Positions 44,701 through 57,500 of a DNA stretch of 64,000 nucleotides are shown here, one piece after another. The notes under the pieces were generated by a model. The model was given only the letters and a program-made list of their open reading frames with translations, did not search any database and was not told where the DNA came from. The DNA lies in NCBI GenBank assembly GCA_026936335.1, contig JAPMXV010000005.1, forward strand, positions 124,001-188,000, read 5' to 3'. Every line of letters begins with the position of its first letter. Within the stretch, counting starts at the first letter, position 1. Made by a program: the position numbers and the translations under genes. This DNA comes from Mantamonas sphyraenae (Eukaryota; CRuMs; Mantamonadidae).

Positions 44701-47700
44701 GTCGTGCCACGCCGCGTCGTACTTGGACTGCGACACGCTGCGGTTCAGGTCTTCGTTTGCCCTGCGCAGCCTTTCCTCGCGCTCCTTTGTCGTCTCCTCC
44801 AGATCCGCCAACCGCCTGTGGAACATTGTTTCCACATCCATCAGCTCGCTCTTGAGTCTGTGGTTCTCCTCACGCACATCTCGAATGCTTTCCTCCAACG
44901 CCTGCGCCTTGCGCGACGCCGTCTTTTCGTTGATGCGCGCCAGCGTCAGACGACGCGTCATTTCGCCCAATCGACGTTCCTGCTCGTCCCGACTCGATCC
45001 CAGGCTGCGCTGCAGCTTTTCTGCCTCTTCCATGCTCACCCGGTTCACCTCGGCCTCCTCCTGGAATTGACGCAACTGCACGTGCAGCGCCTTCCGCTGC
45101 CGCTCCCAGTTTGCCTTGGCCGTCAGGTGCTCGTTGAACAGCAGCGTCTGTGTGTCTTTGGCCTTGTGCACCGCTCGTTTGTACTCACCCATGCGGCTTT
45201 CCACACGCACAAGCTCCTTCTCCTTCTCCGCCAGGGCGTCCAGACACTCAATCAGCTGTTCGTTCAGACCCGCCATGTCCTCCAGGCGTCCCTCCTGCAG
45301 CGCACGCGGCAGCGGAATTCCGTGTGTCATCACCATTCCTGCTCCGGTCATTGCCATCGTCCCGTTCCCGTTCCCGTTTCCGTGGCTCCCGTCTCCCGAT
45401 CCGTCGCCGCCGACACCCGTCTGGTTGGCCATCCCCATCATCTGCATCTGCATGGCCATCATCTGTGACTGCATCAGCTGTGCCTGCTCCGCGGTGACTG
45501 TGCCCGCCGCAGCAGCTGGCACTGTGTTGGCGCCTCCGCCGTCGCGCAGCACACGCAGTTCACCCTCCATGGACGTGGCTCGCTTCACCGCCGCGTCCCG
45601 TTCCATCTGCAGCGTGGCCTGGTCGTCTTTGAGTTGTTGCAGCTCCTTGCGCAGTGCACGCAGCTTGTTGGCTGCTCCACCGTCGTTTTCCAGATTCGAC
45701 AGGATCTTGGTCAGGTCCGGCGTGCTGCCCTGTTTGCCTGGTGTGCTTGGCACCGTACCCTGCACCTCGCGCAACACATCCTGCAGTTGTCGCTTCAGCC
45801 TGCGGATCTCCTCGCGCTGGTCTTCGATGGTGGCCTTGTGTGCTTCAACAGTGTTGCGCAGCTTCTGCTTCTCCAGCTCACTCTTTTCCAGCAATCCACC
45901 CATCTTTTGCACTTCGCCCGTTAGAATTGTAAACTCCCGCTTGAATCCGGCTGCGTCGCCTCCGCCGCCGCCTCCCATACCCATCATGCTGCTGCTGCCT
46001 CCCAGTGTCGACTCGCCTGCCGCCTCGCGACGTGCACGCTCCTCTTTCTGCGCCTCCATCTCTTCGCGTGTGAGGTCGCCCAGGTCGAATTGGTCCAACA
46101 CAAACTGTTTGTCGCCGGAAAACTCCTTCAGGGCGGCAATCGCACCGCGTTGCCTGCTGAGCACGCGGTTCTCTGCCCGCAGCTTGCTCATCTGGTCTTC
46201 CAGCTTCTTCACCTCGTTCTCCAGGAAGCTGTTGTGGTACTTCAGCTGCTGCACCTCCACCTGGTCCTGGAATTGCGCCTGCGAAATGTCAATTTCGTCC
46301 TTTGCGTCGATGCCCAGCTTCAGCCGCATCGCACGGTTCTCGTAGCCCATCCGTTGCGACCGTGCGTTGGCTTCGTTCAGCTGCCGCGACAGCGTTTGGA
46401 TGTCTGCGTCTCGTTTCGACATCTGGAAGCGTTGTTCCTTCAGCTTGAACATCAACTGCTCCAGCCCGCTTTCGCCTCGTTGCAGCTGCGCCACCAGATC
46501 CCGCAGTTCGTTCAACTCGCTCTCCTTGCTCATCAGGTTGGATTGTGTCACATCGTTGCGTCGTTTCAGATCTTCCAATCGACCCAAGGCCTCCTCCAGC
46601 TCTTCCTCGGCCTTCTTCTGCCGCTTCTCCGGTGCCTCCAACGCCTGCTCCACACGCTCCTTCACACGCTGCTCCGTCATCAGAAGCTCTTTGGTCAGCA
46701 GTTCGATGTCTTCCTGGTGCTTGCTTTCGTTGTCACGCAGTTCGGCAATGATTTGGTCCTTCTCGTGCAGTCGCTTCTGCAGGCCGTCCTGCGACAGATT
46801 CGACAGCTCCAGCTCCAGAGTTTTGCGCTCCTGCTCCAGCCGCTCCATCTCCTTCTCCTGCTCCATGATCTTTTCCTCCTTGGCACGCAGCACCGACTGC
46901 CACTCCTGGAACTGCTTGTTCACACTCTGTGCGAATTGGTCCAGCTCCGAACCGGCCTCCAGCTTGGCACGCAGGTCTTCCACCTGCATTTCCAGAAGCG
47001 TCTTGTCCTTGCTCAGTGATTGGATCACCTCGTCTGCTTCCAGAAGCATCACCTTTGTGTTTTCATAGTCTGCCGACGCTTGCTCCAGACCGTGTGCCAA
47101 CACCTCCTCCTCCTTGTTCAGGCGCGCATTCTCCAGCAGTGCCTCCTCCAGTTTCTTCAAAGACACGGCGGCTTCCAACTGCAGCGCTTCGTACCTGTCC
47201 TTCAGGTCGTCCAGTTCGTCGTTCAGGCGCTCGTGTGAATCACCCCGATTCAGAAGCTGGTTCTCCACGGTCGCCACGCGCTTCTGCGCTGCCTGAAGCT
47301 GGCTCTTCAGTTCCTTCTCATTGTTTTTCAGGCTGTTGATGATCTGCTCCTTGTTCAGGATGGTCTGTGGGCGCCCAGTGGAGCGAAGTTAGTGCCGCGC
47401 GCCAAATTTCTCTGCGCCAAGAAACGGACAATCGACTCACCTGCTGAGCCTGTTCCAGCGCACGTTTGTCGTCCTGCAGCTGCTCGATTTCGTCCTCCAT
47501 CTCTTCCATTCGCCTACGCATGGCTTGCATCTCGGCTACGTGTGTGCAAGGCAGGGCAGGCACCCATCCAGGCGTTGTGTGCGTGTGAGTTTTGTGACTC
47601 GGGCCGGATTTTCCCGCCTCACCCTTTGTCGCCTCCGTGTGCAGGGGGACGCCCCTCTCCATCCACAATCGATGCTTACCTGTGTTTACAGAACCGCCGC

Positions 47701-48099
47701 GCGATGTCTGCTGCAGTTGTACGTGTGTGTAGAGTCTGGACACGCGCACGGGTGGGTGTAAGGAGGAGGCTCGTCGTCGTCGCGCGCGACAACGACGCAG
47801 CGGCCGCCGCCGCCGCATGGCTCCACTCAAAGCTCCTCTCCCATTGCAACAACTTACTCTGCAGACAATTGCAATGCCTCGTACATGTCTGGAAAGTTGG
47901 TGAGTGAAAACTTGGACAGCTCCTCCTCGCTGAGCGGGAAGGAGCCGCGAATCAGTTTGTCGTAATGGGCCAGCAGTTCGTCTGGCTCGTAGTCGCCGTC
48001 ATAGAACCGATCAAACTCTCCCAACTCATCCAGGATCTTTTCCACCGACTGGGGTTTAAACACATCCCGTTCCTCCTTCTCGGTGAACGTGAACGACAT
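39976..48099 (-). CDS. CEP290: CEP290, ciliary transition-zone coiled-coil protein
   Basis: Four exons (48099-47858, 47735-47680, 47535-47441, 47364-39976) keep frame and give 2,593 residues, close to animal CEP290 (~2,480). CEP290 builds the Y-linkers of the ciliary transition zone and gates protein entry. The protein is coiled coil throughout. Assignment rests on ordered local matches: a VNKQFQEWQSVLRAKEEKI-type segment near the start, LKLGIDAKDEID in place of the family's RVGLEPKTMID, VKEKQQRLLNEAIQGLREEL, EVQRWEHEKKMQRKQEALR, and the C-terminal GAFDEQFFEEVEDLR, equivalent to the conserved FDPSFFEEIEDL box. Poly-Ser tracts encoded by CTG/CAG repeats lie in the C-terminal half. It is divergent with IVD and convergent with receptor A (27 bp between stops). 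Confidence 0.92.
41683..41710. repeat. CTG/CAG microsatellite in CEP290
   Basis: Nine GCT/CTG triplets encode a poly-Ser tract (AGC codons) on the minus strand. A second, shorter run with the same effect lies near 41986-42006. Both fall in low-complexity linkers. Confidence 0.9.
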
Positions 48100-48280
48100 G
48101 CTCGTGGGGTGAGGTTTTCTTTGGCAACGCGTGCGCTGCGAGATGGCAACAGTGCAAAAAGAATAGGTGGCATTCCAGATGGACAAAACTGAAGGCATGA
48201 CACGTTAGGTTGGAGGTGAGCAAAGATCCATGAGCGTGACTCAAGGCAATCTTTCTTTTTTCTCGTTGGCTGGTAGAAAA
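48100..48280. promoter_or_regulatory. 181-bp bidirectional spacer between CEP290 and IVD
   Basis: Start codons of the minus-strand CEP290 gene (48099) and the plus-strand IVD gene (48281) are 181 bp apart, so both promoters and 5' UTRs share this space. No TATA box stands out. Bidirectionality is inferred from geometry only. Confidence 0.5.
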
Positions 48281-49693
48281 ATGTTCACGCGGCAGTCGAC
48301 AACGCATGCGGGAATTGCTGTCAAAACGGCGGTGGCACAAAGCTTCCGTGGCTTTGCTACGATTGAACTGGGCCACAGCGTGACTGGATTCACGCCCGAA
48401 CAGCAGGAGCTGCATGATTCGGTGCAGACGTTTGCCCAAAAGGAGATTGCCCCGCTGGCAGACGCCATCGATCGCTCCAACGAGTTTCCCATGGAACTGT
48501 GGCCCAAACTGGGTGAGATGGGCTTGCTTGGTGTCACTGCAGACCCCGTACGTGGAGCCCGCGTCCCTGTGTTGGAGGGCTGAACTTTCCCTTTTTGGCT
48601 CTTGGCTGACACCACCTGCGGTGCGGGGTGTGCTTTCTGGCACACACACGCTTTCGTCTCCCTCTCTCTCGTGCCCCCTTTGCCCATTTCCACCATTGCG
48701 CAGAAGTACGGAGGATTGGGCCTCGGGTACACAGACCACGTGGTGGTGTGCGAGGAGATCGCGCGCGCGTCGCCGTCGGTGTCGCTGAGCTATGGAGCAC
48801 ACTCGAACCTTTGTGTGAACCAGCTGGACAACAACGGCACAGAGGCTCAAAAGGCCAAGTATCTGCCAGAGCTGATCGCCGGGCGTGCGGTCGGTGCGTT
48901 GGCCATGAGCGAGGTCGGTTCGGGAAGCGACGTCATGTCGATGAGTCTGCGTGCCACGCAGGACAACGACGGCTCGTACATCCTCAACGGCAACAAGATG
49001 TGGATTACCAACGGACCCGACTGCGACGTGTTGGTGGTGTATGCAAAGACAAGCCCGGAAAAGGGCCCCCACGGTATCACCGCCTTTATCGTCGAGCGTG
49101 GCATGGCTGGATTCTCCTCTGGCACCAAACTCGACAAGTTGGGCAACCGAGGATCCAACACCAGCGAGCTGATCTTTGAAGACTGTCGTGTGCCTGCAGA
49201 AAACGTGCTTGGCAAACACGACCGCGGCGTGGCTGTGCTCATGAGTGGTCTCGATCTTGAGCGCCTTGTGCTGTCCGCCATGGGCGGAGGCATCATGCAA
49301 GCCTGCATGGATGTCGTCCTGCCCTACGTCAACGAGCGCAAGCAGTTTGGTCAACCCATCGGCAATTTCCAGCTCATGCAGGGCAAGCTTGCCGACATGT
49401 ACACCGCCCTCAACTCCTCTCGTGCCTATCTGTACTCTGTGGCACGTGCATGTGATCAGGGACACGTCAATGCCATGGACTGCGCCGGTGTTTGTCTCTT
49501 TGTCGCCGAGAATGCCACTCGTGTCACTCTCCAGGCCATCCAGGCCCTCGGAGGCGCAGGTTACACCAATGACTATCCCGTTGGCCGTCTCTTGCGTGAC
49601 GCAAAGCTTGGTGAGATTGGCGGCGGCACGGTGGAGATTCGCCGAATGATTGTCGCTCGTGGACTCGCTGCCAAGTGGGAAGGGATGCAGTGA
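48281..49693 (+). CDS. IVD: Isovaleryl-CoA dehydrogenase, mitochondrial
   Basis: Two exons (48281-48547 and 48704-49693) give 418 residues. IVD is the FAD flavoprotein of leucine breakdown that oxidises isovaleryl-CoA to 3-methylcrotonyl-CoA and passes electrons to ETF. The N-terminus is basic and Ser/Thr-rich, a mitochondrial presequence. ACAD landmarks are [38 protein letters not shown] and [15 protein letters not shown]. The catalytic base distinguishes IVD from other ACADs. Glu is present on helix G (~residue 275, GLDLERLVL), while the position used by other ACADs carries Gly ([12 protein letters not shown]), as expected for IVD. Splicing joins GVTADP to KYGGLGLG. An alternative ATG at 48230 would only lengthen the leader. 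Confidence 0.95.
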
Positions 49694-49819
49694 TTTTCCT
49701 GTTGTGGTGGTGTGGCTCTAAGCATGCACGTCAGCATGATGCGGAGCATGTGTGTGGTGTGTGTGTCTTGGTGGACAGAAAAAACACCCAAGTTCATTCC
49801 AACACCCCCCTGCTCTTCT

Positions 49820-51902
49820 CTAGGCCAACGATCCTGTCAGAATCTCACCCTCACCGGCTCCATACACCTCCAGCATGTTTTGAAGACGTTCAACAATCCA
49901 GTCTATGTCTGGGCGTTCCTCGGGCTCCTCGTGGAAGCACATTTCGATGATTTCGACATAGTCCGCTGGGGTGGCCTCTGGAATGAGGTCGATGCTGGGT
50001 TTGTGCTTAAACTCGCACACGAGACGAGGAATACGCCAGGCCTCGACGTCGTCAAAGGGCTGGCGTCCGGTCATGATCTCCCAGTACAAGCAGCCCAGAG
50101 AGTACACGTCTGCCTTTTCGCTGTATGCAGCAGGGGAGCGGATGAGCTCGGGGGCCGTCCAGTTGACAGTGCCTCGGTGGCGTGTGGCCGTGTTGAAACG
50201 CTCTTCGGTGGTGAGATCGGTGCGTCGAGCATCGCCAAAGTCGGCCAGCTTGAGGGTCCACGAGTCGTCGATGAGGCAGTTGAGACTCTTGACGTCCAAA
50301 TGGCAGATGGCCGGGGTTTGGATGTGGAGGAATTGCAGGGCCAGGGCAATGTCCAGACTGAACTGCAGCCTGCGCTGCATGCTCATCTTGCGAAAGGCGT
50401 TCTTCTTCTTGCGCATGTACTGGAACAGGGAACCGCGTGGCATGTACTCCATGATGAGCACCAGGTTGGGTGGCAGGATGCAGATGCCGTACACTTTCAC
50501 CACGTTGGGATGTTGCAACTGGAAGGACATCTCGATTTCCCGCACAAACTTGCGCACCTCGTCCTTGCTCAACACCTTCATGGCAAACTGCTTCACTGCC
50601 ACCTGTGTGCGTCCGTCCATCAGGCCACTGTACACCTTGGATGTGGCGCCCCTGCCGATCAGTTCGTGCAGACGGATGCGCGAAAAGTCGATGATGGGCA
50701 CCGCCGGCAGGTCCAGCTCCTTGGCCACCAGCAGAGGCTGGCTTGTGTCTGCCTCCAAATCCTCCTCCTCCTCGCTGCTCTCTGACGATTGGATGGAGCC
50801 CTTGAAGCCCACCCGCTTGCCCTTTCCCTTCTTCTTTGCGTCTGCGCGAGCCTTGACCTTGGCCTTGTTTGGGCCCGCGGCCATGATGCGCTTCCGTGTG
50901 GCCGAGTCCTGCACGGCCTGCTCGGCCTTTTCCAGCTGACCCTCGTGGGCGGTGGCCCATTCGGCGACCATGTTGCGCCAAAAGTTGCTGTCTGCGCGCA
51001 GGGTAATGTACAGCACAAAGGGCCAGAGGAGGTAGGCGAGCTCGGCGACCATGTTCACGCAACCGGCGGCACGCACGCCGTAGAAGAGCATGAGGTCGGA
51101 GGCAGAGTAGGAGACAAAGACGACAAACACGTAGAGATTGTACAGGTGGACGCGGTTGTTGGAGGTGCGTGGGTAGGCGCGGTAGCGGTTGTGCAGGAGC
51201 AGCACAAGGTACACAAAGGACACCACCAGGTCGTGGGACAACCAGTAGTTGATGGACAGGCCTGTGACCCCTTCCGACAATTGGGACATGCTGCTGAACC
51301 AAAAGTCAAAGCCCAGCAGTGCCTCCAGCAGGCACCACAGCACGCCAAACGCAAGCGTCCGGTGGATGGCCTGCGTGCCCGCCGACCGCTGGCCCAGAAA
51401 GATGGCCACTCCTTCGCGCAGGCCGGAAATCACAGAGTTTAACAACACCCAGTTTACGATGCCGTACAGCAGTGTGTCTGTGGGAATGAAAATAAGGGCT
51501 GTGGGTCTGTGTGTCAGTCGCGAGCGGCGAGGGAAAGGGCCATGGCGTCGCTGCTGCGCGCTGGTCACACACACCACGCCAAGGACGGACGTCGTGCATT
51601 CTCCGCACCGCACGCCTGTGGGCTCACACACTGGGCCTCTACGTACCTCCGGCACGCATGATCAGGAGCATGACTGCCACCTTGAGCAGGGTGAAGTAGA
51701 TGGGAAACACGAGCACGTCCGTCTCCTCCAGTTTGCCGCGCACGCTCAGTTGGAACGCTCGGTTGATTTTGTACAAGATGAAGAACGAGCCCACCAGCAG
51801 AGCGCCTGCCGCGTATGGCATGGCGTTGTTGACGGTGAAGCTGAGACACTCGATGTCTGCCAGCGGCGTCTTTGTCAACGGTTTCTCCGTGGTGCTGGAC
51901 AT
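49820..51902 (-). CDS. Seven-transmembrane protein with C-terminal TKL-type protein kinase
   Basis: Two exons (51902-51647 and 51477-49820) give 637 residues. Seven hydrophobic segments are visible at about 30-45, 63-82, 88-105, 125-145, 160-185, 195-215 and 225-245. A basic then acidic cytosolic linker (~250-349) follows. The kinase domain (~350-620) has the glycine loop GRGATSKVYSG, the VAVK lysine at ~381, HLDVKSLNC with catalytic Asp ~480, DFG at ~498-500, TAPEL and DVYSLGCLYWE. The catalytic-loop HRD is HLD, so the Arg is replaced by Leu, but the other key residues are intact. Sequence style is tyrosine-kinase-like (TKL). Family context: 7TM-TKL fusions are reported from oomycetes. The 7TM part could be GPCR-like or TOM1/THH1-like; I cannot tell which. 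It is convergent with IVD (126 bp between stops). Confidence 0.86.
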
Positions 51903-52083
51903 GGCGAAGAGATGCCTTTTTGGCCAAGCAGTCGCCGAGCCCTCTTCTCCCTCCTGTCTTCCCATCACTCATCACTCGGGACCCAGGGACGGGGAATCTT
52001 TGCCCTTCAATCACTGTTGCGGTTTTTGAATTGCATTGCTCTGCCATCCATCCATCCATCCATTCCATTCCCCTCTCTCTTCC

Positions 52084-54360
52084 TTACATTCCCGGGTACC
52101 CACCCTGCTCACGCTGCCTGGGAGCGCTCTTGAGGATGCTGTCCACACGCAGCACCATCTCTGCGGCCTCGCTGGCACTGATGAGGATCTGCTTCTTGAC
52201 GCGGAAGCTCTCTGTGATGCCCAGCTCCTCCATATCGCCCACCTTGCCCTGCATCATGTCCAGGCCCGCGGTGGTGTTGCCGTCGTAGTGTGCTGCCTTG
52301 AGTTCGGTCACCAGCTGCGACGAATCGTATCCTGCGTTGTCCGCAATGATGGCCGGGATGCGAGCCAGTGCGGTGGAAAACGCCTCCATGGCAATGGCCT
52401 TCTTGCCCGGGGTCTTGGCCGCAGCCTCGCTGATGGCCTTGCCCATGATCATCTCGGAGCAGCCACCACCCAGCACCACACGCGTCTCCTTGATCATCTG
52501 CTGCAGCACACACAGTGCGTCGTGCAGCGAGCGCTCGGCCTCCTCCAGCATGTGGTGCGAGCCACCGCGCAGCACCACCGTGCACGCCTCCTTCTTGGAG
52601 CAGCCGCCAAAGCGCAGCAGCGTGTCCTCACCCACCATCACCTCCTCGATCACGTCGCACTCGCCCAGCACCACGTTCTCCGGGTCGTCAAACGTCGACA
52701 CAATCTCGCCGCCCGTCACACGCGCCAGGCGTTCCACACCCTCAAAGTCCGCGTGTTCAATCGTGCTCACGCCGCTCTCCCACAGAATCTGCTCGGGGTA
52801 GTTGTAGATCAGCTGGCGGTTGATAAACACGTTGCACCCGTGCGCAATGATCTTGTCGCACTTGTTCTTCATCTTGCGCTTCTCCGCCTTCTCAATGTCC
52901 GCCAGCTTCTGCGTGCTGTCCACACGCACGCGCAGACCAAAGATCTTGATCTTGTCTGTGTCCATCGGCGTGTTGGCCACCAGGATCTTGGCGTTCTCCA
53001 GGCGCTTCGGCTGCCCAACCCCAAACTTCTTGCCCAGCAGGAATCCCTCCTCCAGGTACGAGTCCGACAGCGTGCCTCCGCGAATCTTGATGATGTGGAT
53101 GTTTTCCAGGTCGGCGTAGCCGTTGACGGCCACGCGCAGGATGGCGTCCACAGCAAGCTCCGCAAAGTACTGCCCGCTGCTCGTCAGAATCTTCGAGCTC
53201 AGCGTCGTCTTGGCAATGTTGATCAGATCCTGCTTGAATGCCTCCTGCACATCTCCGTTGTCCTTGGCCACTGCCTCCAGTGCCTTGCGTGCCTCCAGGC
53301 CAGCCAAGCGCCACCCGGCAATGATTGTCTGCGGGTGGATCTTCTGCTGCACCAGCTTCTCCGCCTCACGCAGCAGCTCGCCCGCAAGCACGCACACAGA
53401 CGTCGTTCCGTCGCCCACCTCGTCGTCTTGCACCTTGCTGATGTCCACCAGCACCTTGGCTGCTGCGTTGTCCACGTAGATGCTCTTCAGGATCGTTGCC
53501 CCGTCGTTCGTCACCTCCATCGACTGTGCGTTCGACATCGACTGCAGGATCTTGTCCTGTGGTCCCACAGCACGCGGTTTCGTGGGTTATTGTGTGTGTG
53601 TGTGTGTGTGTGCGTCGTACGCGTCAGCGCCTGGCCTTTGCAGCTCTGTGCATGCGCGCCTACTCTCGCCATGCACATAACATGCATTTGTGACGCATGT
53701 TCACACACGCATGCGTGCTCCATGCGTCCGTGCTGTCGTATGCCCATGGATTGCGCCTTTCATGTCCACGCTGTGTGCGTGTACAGGCTCGCCACGGTGC
53801 CACTTTCCGTGTTGCGCGCCAAAAAACGCGCGTCCGGCTCGCAACACGCCCAACACACAACTTACCATTCCCTTCGGGCCCAGTGTCGTCTTGACCAGGT
53901 CCGAGATGGCAATGGCGCCCACAAAGGATTGCTGGAAAGAGCGTGTGACGCGTGTGTGTCGTGTGAGCCTCGTTGTTCAGCCCAGCCGCGCCCTGCAATT
54001 CGCAGATGAAGGAGGGCCAACCCTTGCTTTGTCTGCCCTACGCCTCTTTGAGCAATTCTACTCGCTTCACACATGCACGTGGCCACTTACCAGACGTGCG
54101 TTCTCGCCCTTGTCCTGCTCGGACTGTTCGTTGAATGTCTGCACGGGTTGGTAGGTCGACTGCAAGGGTGATGTGTGGCGCGCCTCGAGTCAGTTTTCCC
54201 GCGCCGGATCCCCCGTGTGCCCCGTCGCCCTGGAGACGCATGCGCCACGCAGCACACATGTTCGTTCCACTGAGCCTCGCCCCACGTGTTTGTACAGCAC
54301 ATTATCGTGCTGCCATGGGTGTGTGTGTGGAGTCTCTCGTCGTTGGGGCCAACTCACCAT
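52084..54360 (-). CDS. CCT2: TRiC/CCT chaperonin subunit beta
   Basis: Four exons (54360-54358, 54159-54091, 53931-53866, 53556-52084) give 536 residues, matching CCT2 (535 in human). CCT2 is one of eight subunits of the cytosolic double-ring chaperonin that folds actin and tubulin using ATP. Signatures are [30 protein letters not shown] (with the catalytic Asp), TIIAGWR (beta-specific), [13 protein letters not shown] (beta-specific), GGGCSEM and [11 protein letters not shown]. The C-terminus GGYPGM resembles the glycine-rich tail of group II chaperonins. Exon 1 is only the start codon: a GTGAGT donor follows ATG directly, and exon 2 begins [12 protein letters not shown]. Its 3' end lies 181 bp upstream of the 7TM-kinase start. 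Confidence 0.95.
53591..53612. repeat. (GT)n microsatellite in CCT2 intron 3
   Basis: An uninterrupted TG dinucleotide run of about 22 bp lies inside the last intron of CCT2 and has no coding role. Confidence 0.9.
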
Positions 54361-54573
54361 CTGGACAACGGCAGGAAACGCATGGTCGCATGATCAGCGG
54401 CGTCCCACGCGCATACACACACGCACACGCCGCAACACGCCAACCATAGGTGAGCACACGTGTCAGTGTCCTATCCCCACGCTCAATCTCGTCACATAGA
54501 ACCCATCCTCGTTTCATAAAACGCACAGTTTGTTTTCGATGGCGGCCTGCGGGCATGCCTCGCACTCCTCTCA

Positions 54574-57500
54574 TCATCCACTCTTCCGGTTGCCCCTGGA
54601 CTCCAGTTCACTTGCAGAGCTCATCCCTGCGCTGACAGACCTACGCATGGCCTTGTCGGCTGCGTCGGATGGGGTCTTTGTGTCGTCGCCTTCGCTGAGT
54701 CTCCGCACCCCAAGCCTCTGCATGGGCACCATTTCGCCCGATTCCGTCTCGTCTACGTCCTGCATTTCCATGTCGTTTGTGTTTCTGCTCCTGGACTTGC
54801 GCAGGGCTGCGCCGATGCCTCGTCCGCCGTCGCCGCGCACGTCGCCCGTGCTCGACGACGATCCGGCCCGGTTCACCACGAAGCTCTTTGCCTTTTCACG
54901 CCTGTCGATGCGCGCCTGTTCCACTTTGTTGCGTGTGGCACAGCCGATGCGGTGGCAGAAAAACTCGTTGCGCGACTCGTGCTCCAGATCCAGAAAGTTC
55001 AGCAGCTCCACCGCCAGCTGTTGGTTCACCCTGTCGGCCAGTGTGGCACGCATGAACCAAGCAAGAAATTCGCTCAACGCTGCGGGCTTCACGTACGTAA
55101 AGATCAGCTGCAATGAGTCCAGAATCAGCTCGTCCTCATGCGTAAACTTGTCTGCCAGCTTGCGACGATCCACCTTGCCTGCCCCGCGCTGCGAGAACCG
55201 CGTGGCCATGTCGATGAACTGCGAAATCTCATTGCACAGCTCCACAATCTCCTCGCGTTGCCAGTCTTCGCTCTCCTCCAGCAGGCCCGCAACCTCCTCC
55301 AGGTAGTCCCGTTCGATAAAGTGGATGCCCACCATGTTCGAGCGGTACTTGCGCACGTACAGTGCCGTCTTGATGTCCAACACCACGTACATCGCGATGG
55401 TGCACATGCAAATCAGGATCAGCACGATGTTCACCACCGTCAACGCAGCCTTGAACGTTTCGTTGCCCGACAGCGACAGATACAACACGCCACTGAACAG
55501 CGTCACAAAATTGCTCACCAGCAGCAGACTCTCCATGCGATCGTAGTTGGTGCTCTCATACGGACGTGCGTACACGTGCAGCATCACAGAGGTAAACAGG
55601 ATCGCAATGCCCAGGAGCACGCCTTCCAGCGGCCGCGACGTGAGCATCACCTGCACACCCAGCAAACCCAGCTTGCGCATTTGCACAGACACCTCCCACC
55701 AGTAGAACGCATGTTCAAAGCGGATGTACAGCGCGCCGTACCGCTGGGAGAAGGTCGGATTCCACAGCCGATGCCTGTTCAGTGACAGGAAGACAAGGAT
55801 GCCCACGGGGATGCCAATGACGTACACAATCATGCCCAGAATGGCAGGGACGAAAAGAGGGCCGTACTGGGCGTCGGTAGACGTGCACTGGATGCTGGGT
55901 TCGGCGTCCATGTAGCGAAGCCCATCGCCCGGGTTGGTTGTGCAATCCCAGTACTCAAGCACATACTGGACCATAAACGTGTACGACAGCGTGACAAAGA
56001 GGAAAAACGCAGAAAAGGCCCCGGTGATGGTGCGGTCGAGGTCGCTGGGACGGACGAGCGGCTCCACCCACCACCAGCGCAGACGGTCTCTCCACGAAGG
56101 CACCTCGCCCTCGTCCACGTTGACCCTATCCCACGGGTTGACGTAGATGTGCGGGTACTTCTCCACGAGTGAGGGACCCCAGGTGTCGGCCACCTTGCCA
56201 CGCACCCACGACACAAACAGGGTAAAGAGCATGAGCACGAAAAAGGCCAGCGGGATGCACACAGCAATCAGCCATTTGGTCTGCCAGTTCCACTCGATGC
56301 TGCACTCCGGGTGTGCCAGCTCGATGTTCAGGTTGAAGATGGACAGCATATTGAACAGCTCCAGCAGCTCCGTCGGCCAGTTCACCTTGAACAGCTTGAA
56401 GATGCCCATGATTTGCACGTACGTGGTGGCCACGGTGATCACACCAAACGCCTGTCTGTACCGTGCCAACTTGATCAGCAGCGGCGCGAGCAGGGCAAAG
56501 GCAATGCAGAACACAATCAGCGTCAGCGTCTGGTCGTTTTCGGGACACGCAAAACACTGGCCGTCCAGGCGGTAGAAGCGAGGGGAACAGCTTGAGCATT
56601 GGCGTCCTGTGTAGCCTGTGTTGCACGAAGCCACGCCTCCGGGGCACGCTGCAGCCGGCTGACATTGGAACACTTGATCCGGCCGGTCCGATGCAAACCA
56701 GTAACCCTGCGTTGCCAGCGGCAGACTCATGCCCAGGTTGGGGCAGTTTGTGTTTGCCGGACACGCCGTACAGGCTTGACCGGTGCCGTAGAAGCCCACC
56801 TGGCAGATGCACGCGCTCAGGGTGCTTGCGGCTGGCTGTTCCGTGATCGTGTTTGCAGGACACTCTGTGCACACCACCGACGCCGTCGTGGTGGCGTATG
56901 TGCCCTGTGCACAATCCGTGCAACGTGTGCCGTTGGTGGCAAACGTGCCCACAGCGCATGCCGAGCAGGTGGCGGTGCCAAATGCGCCTGCCACACGTCC
57001 CGAGGTGCACGCCGAGCACGACGTCGCCCCTGTTTTGGGTTGTTCCTCGCCAAGACCACATCCAATGCACGCCGTCTGGCCCGTAGACGGCTGGTAGGTG
57101 CCTGCCTCGCAGGCAGAGCATGCCTGTGCGCCCAGCTGGCCACTGAATGTGCCCACGGCACAGTCGTCGCACGCAAACCCACCCAGTCCAGATTGGAACT
57201 TGCCACGGTCGCACAGAGCACAGGCTGTGGATCCGAGCGTGGCGCTGATCTTGCCCGCCTCGCACTGTGTGCAAACCTGCGCCGTGGTGGCACCCGTGGC
57301 TGCGGAAAAGGTGCCCACGGGGCATTGTGTGCACTGCGACGCATTCACACCCGGGCTCACAGTGATGTATGTGCCCGCGGGACACGTGATGCACGTTGCA
57401 GATGACGACGCTCCCGTGGCCTCGGAGTATGTGCCAGCGCCACATTTGGTGCACACGGTTATGCTTGTGGCACCCAGCGCGGTGGCAAACGTACCAGCGG

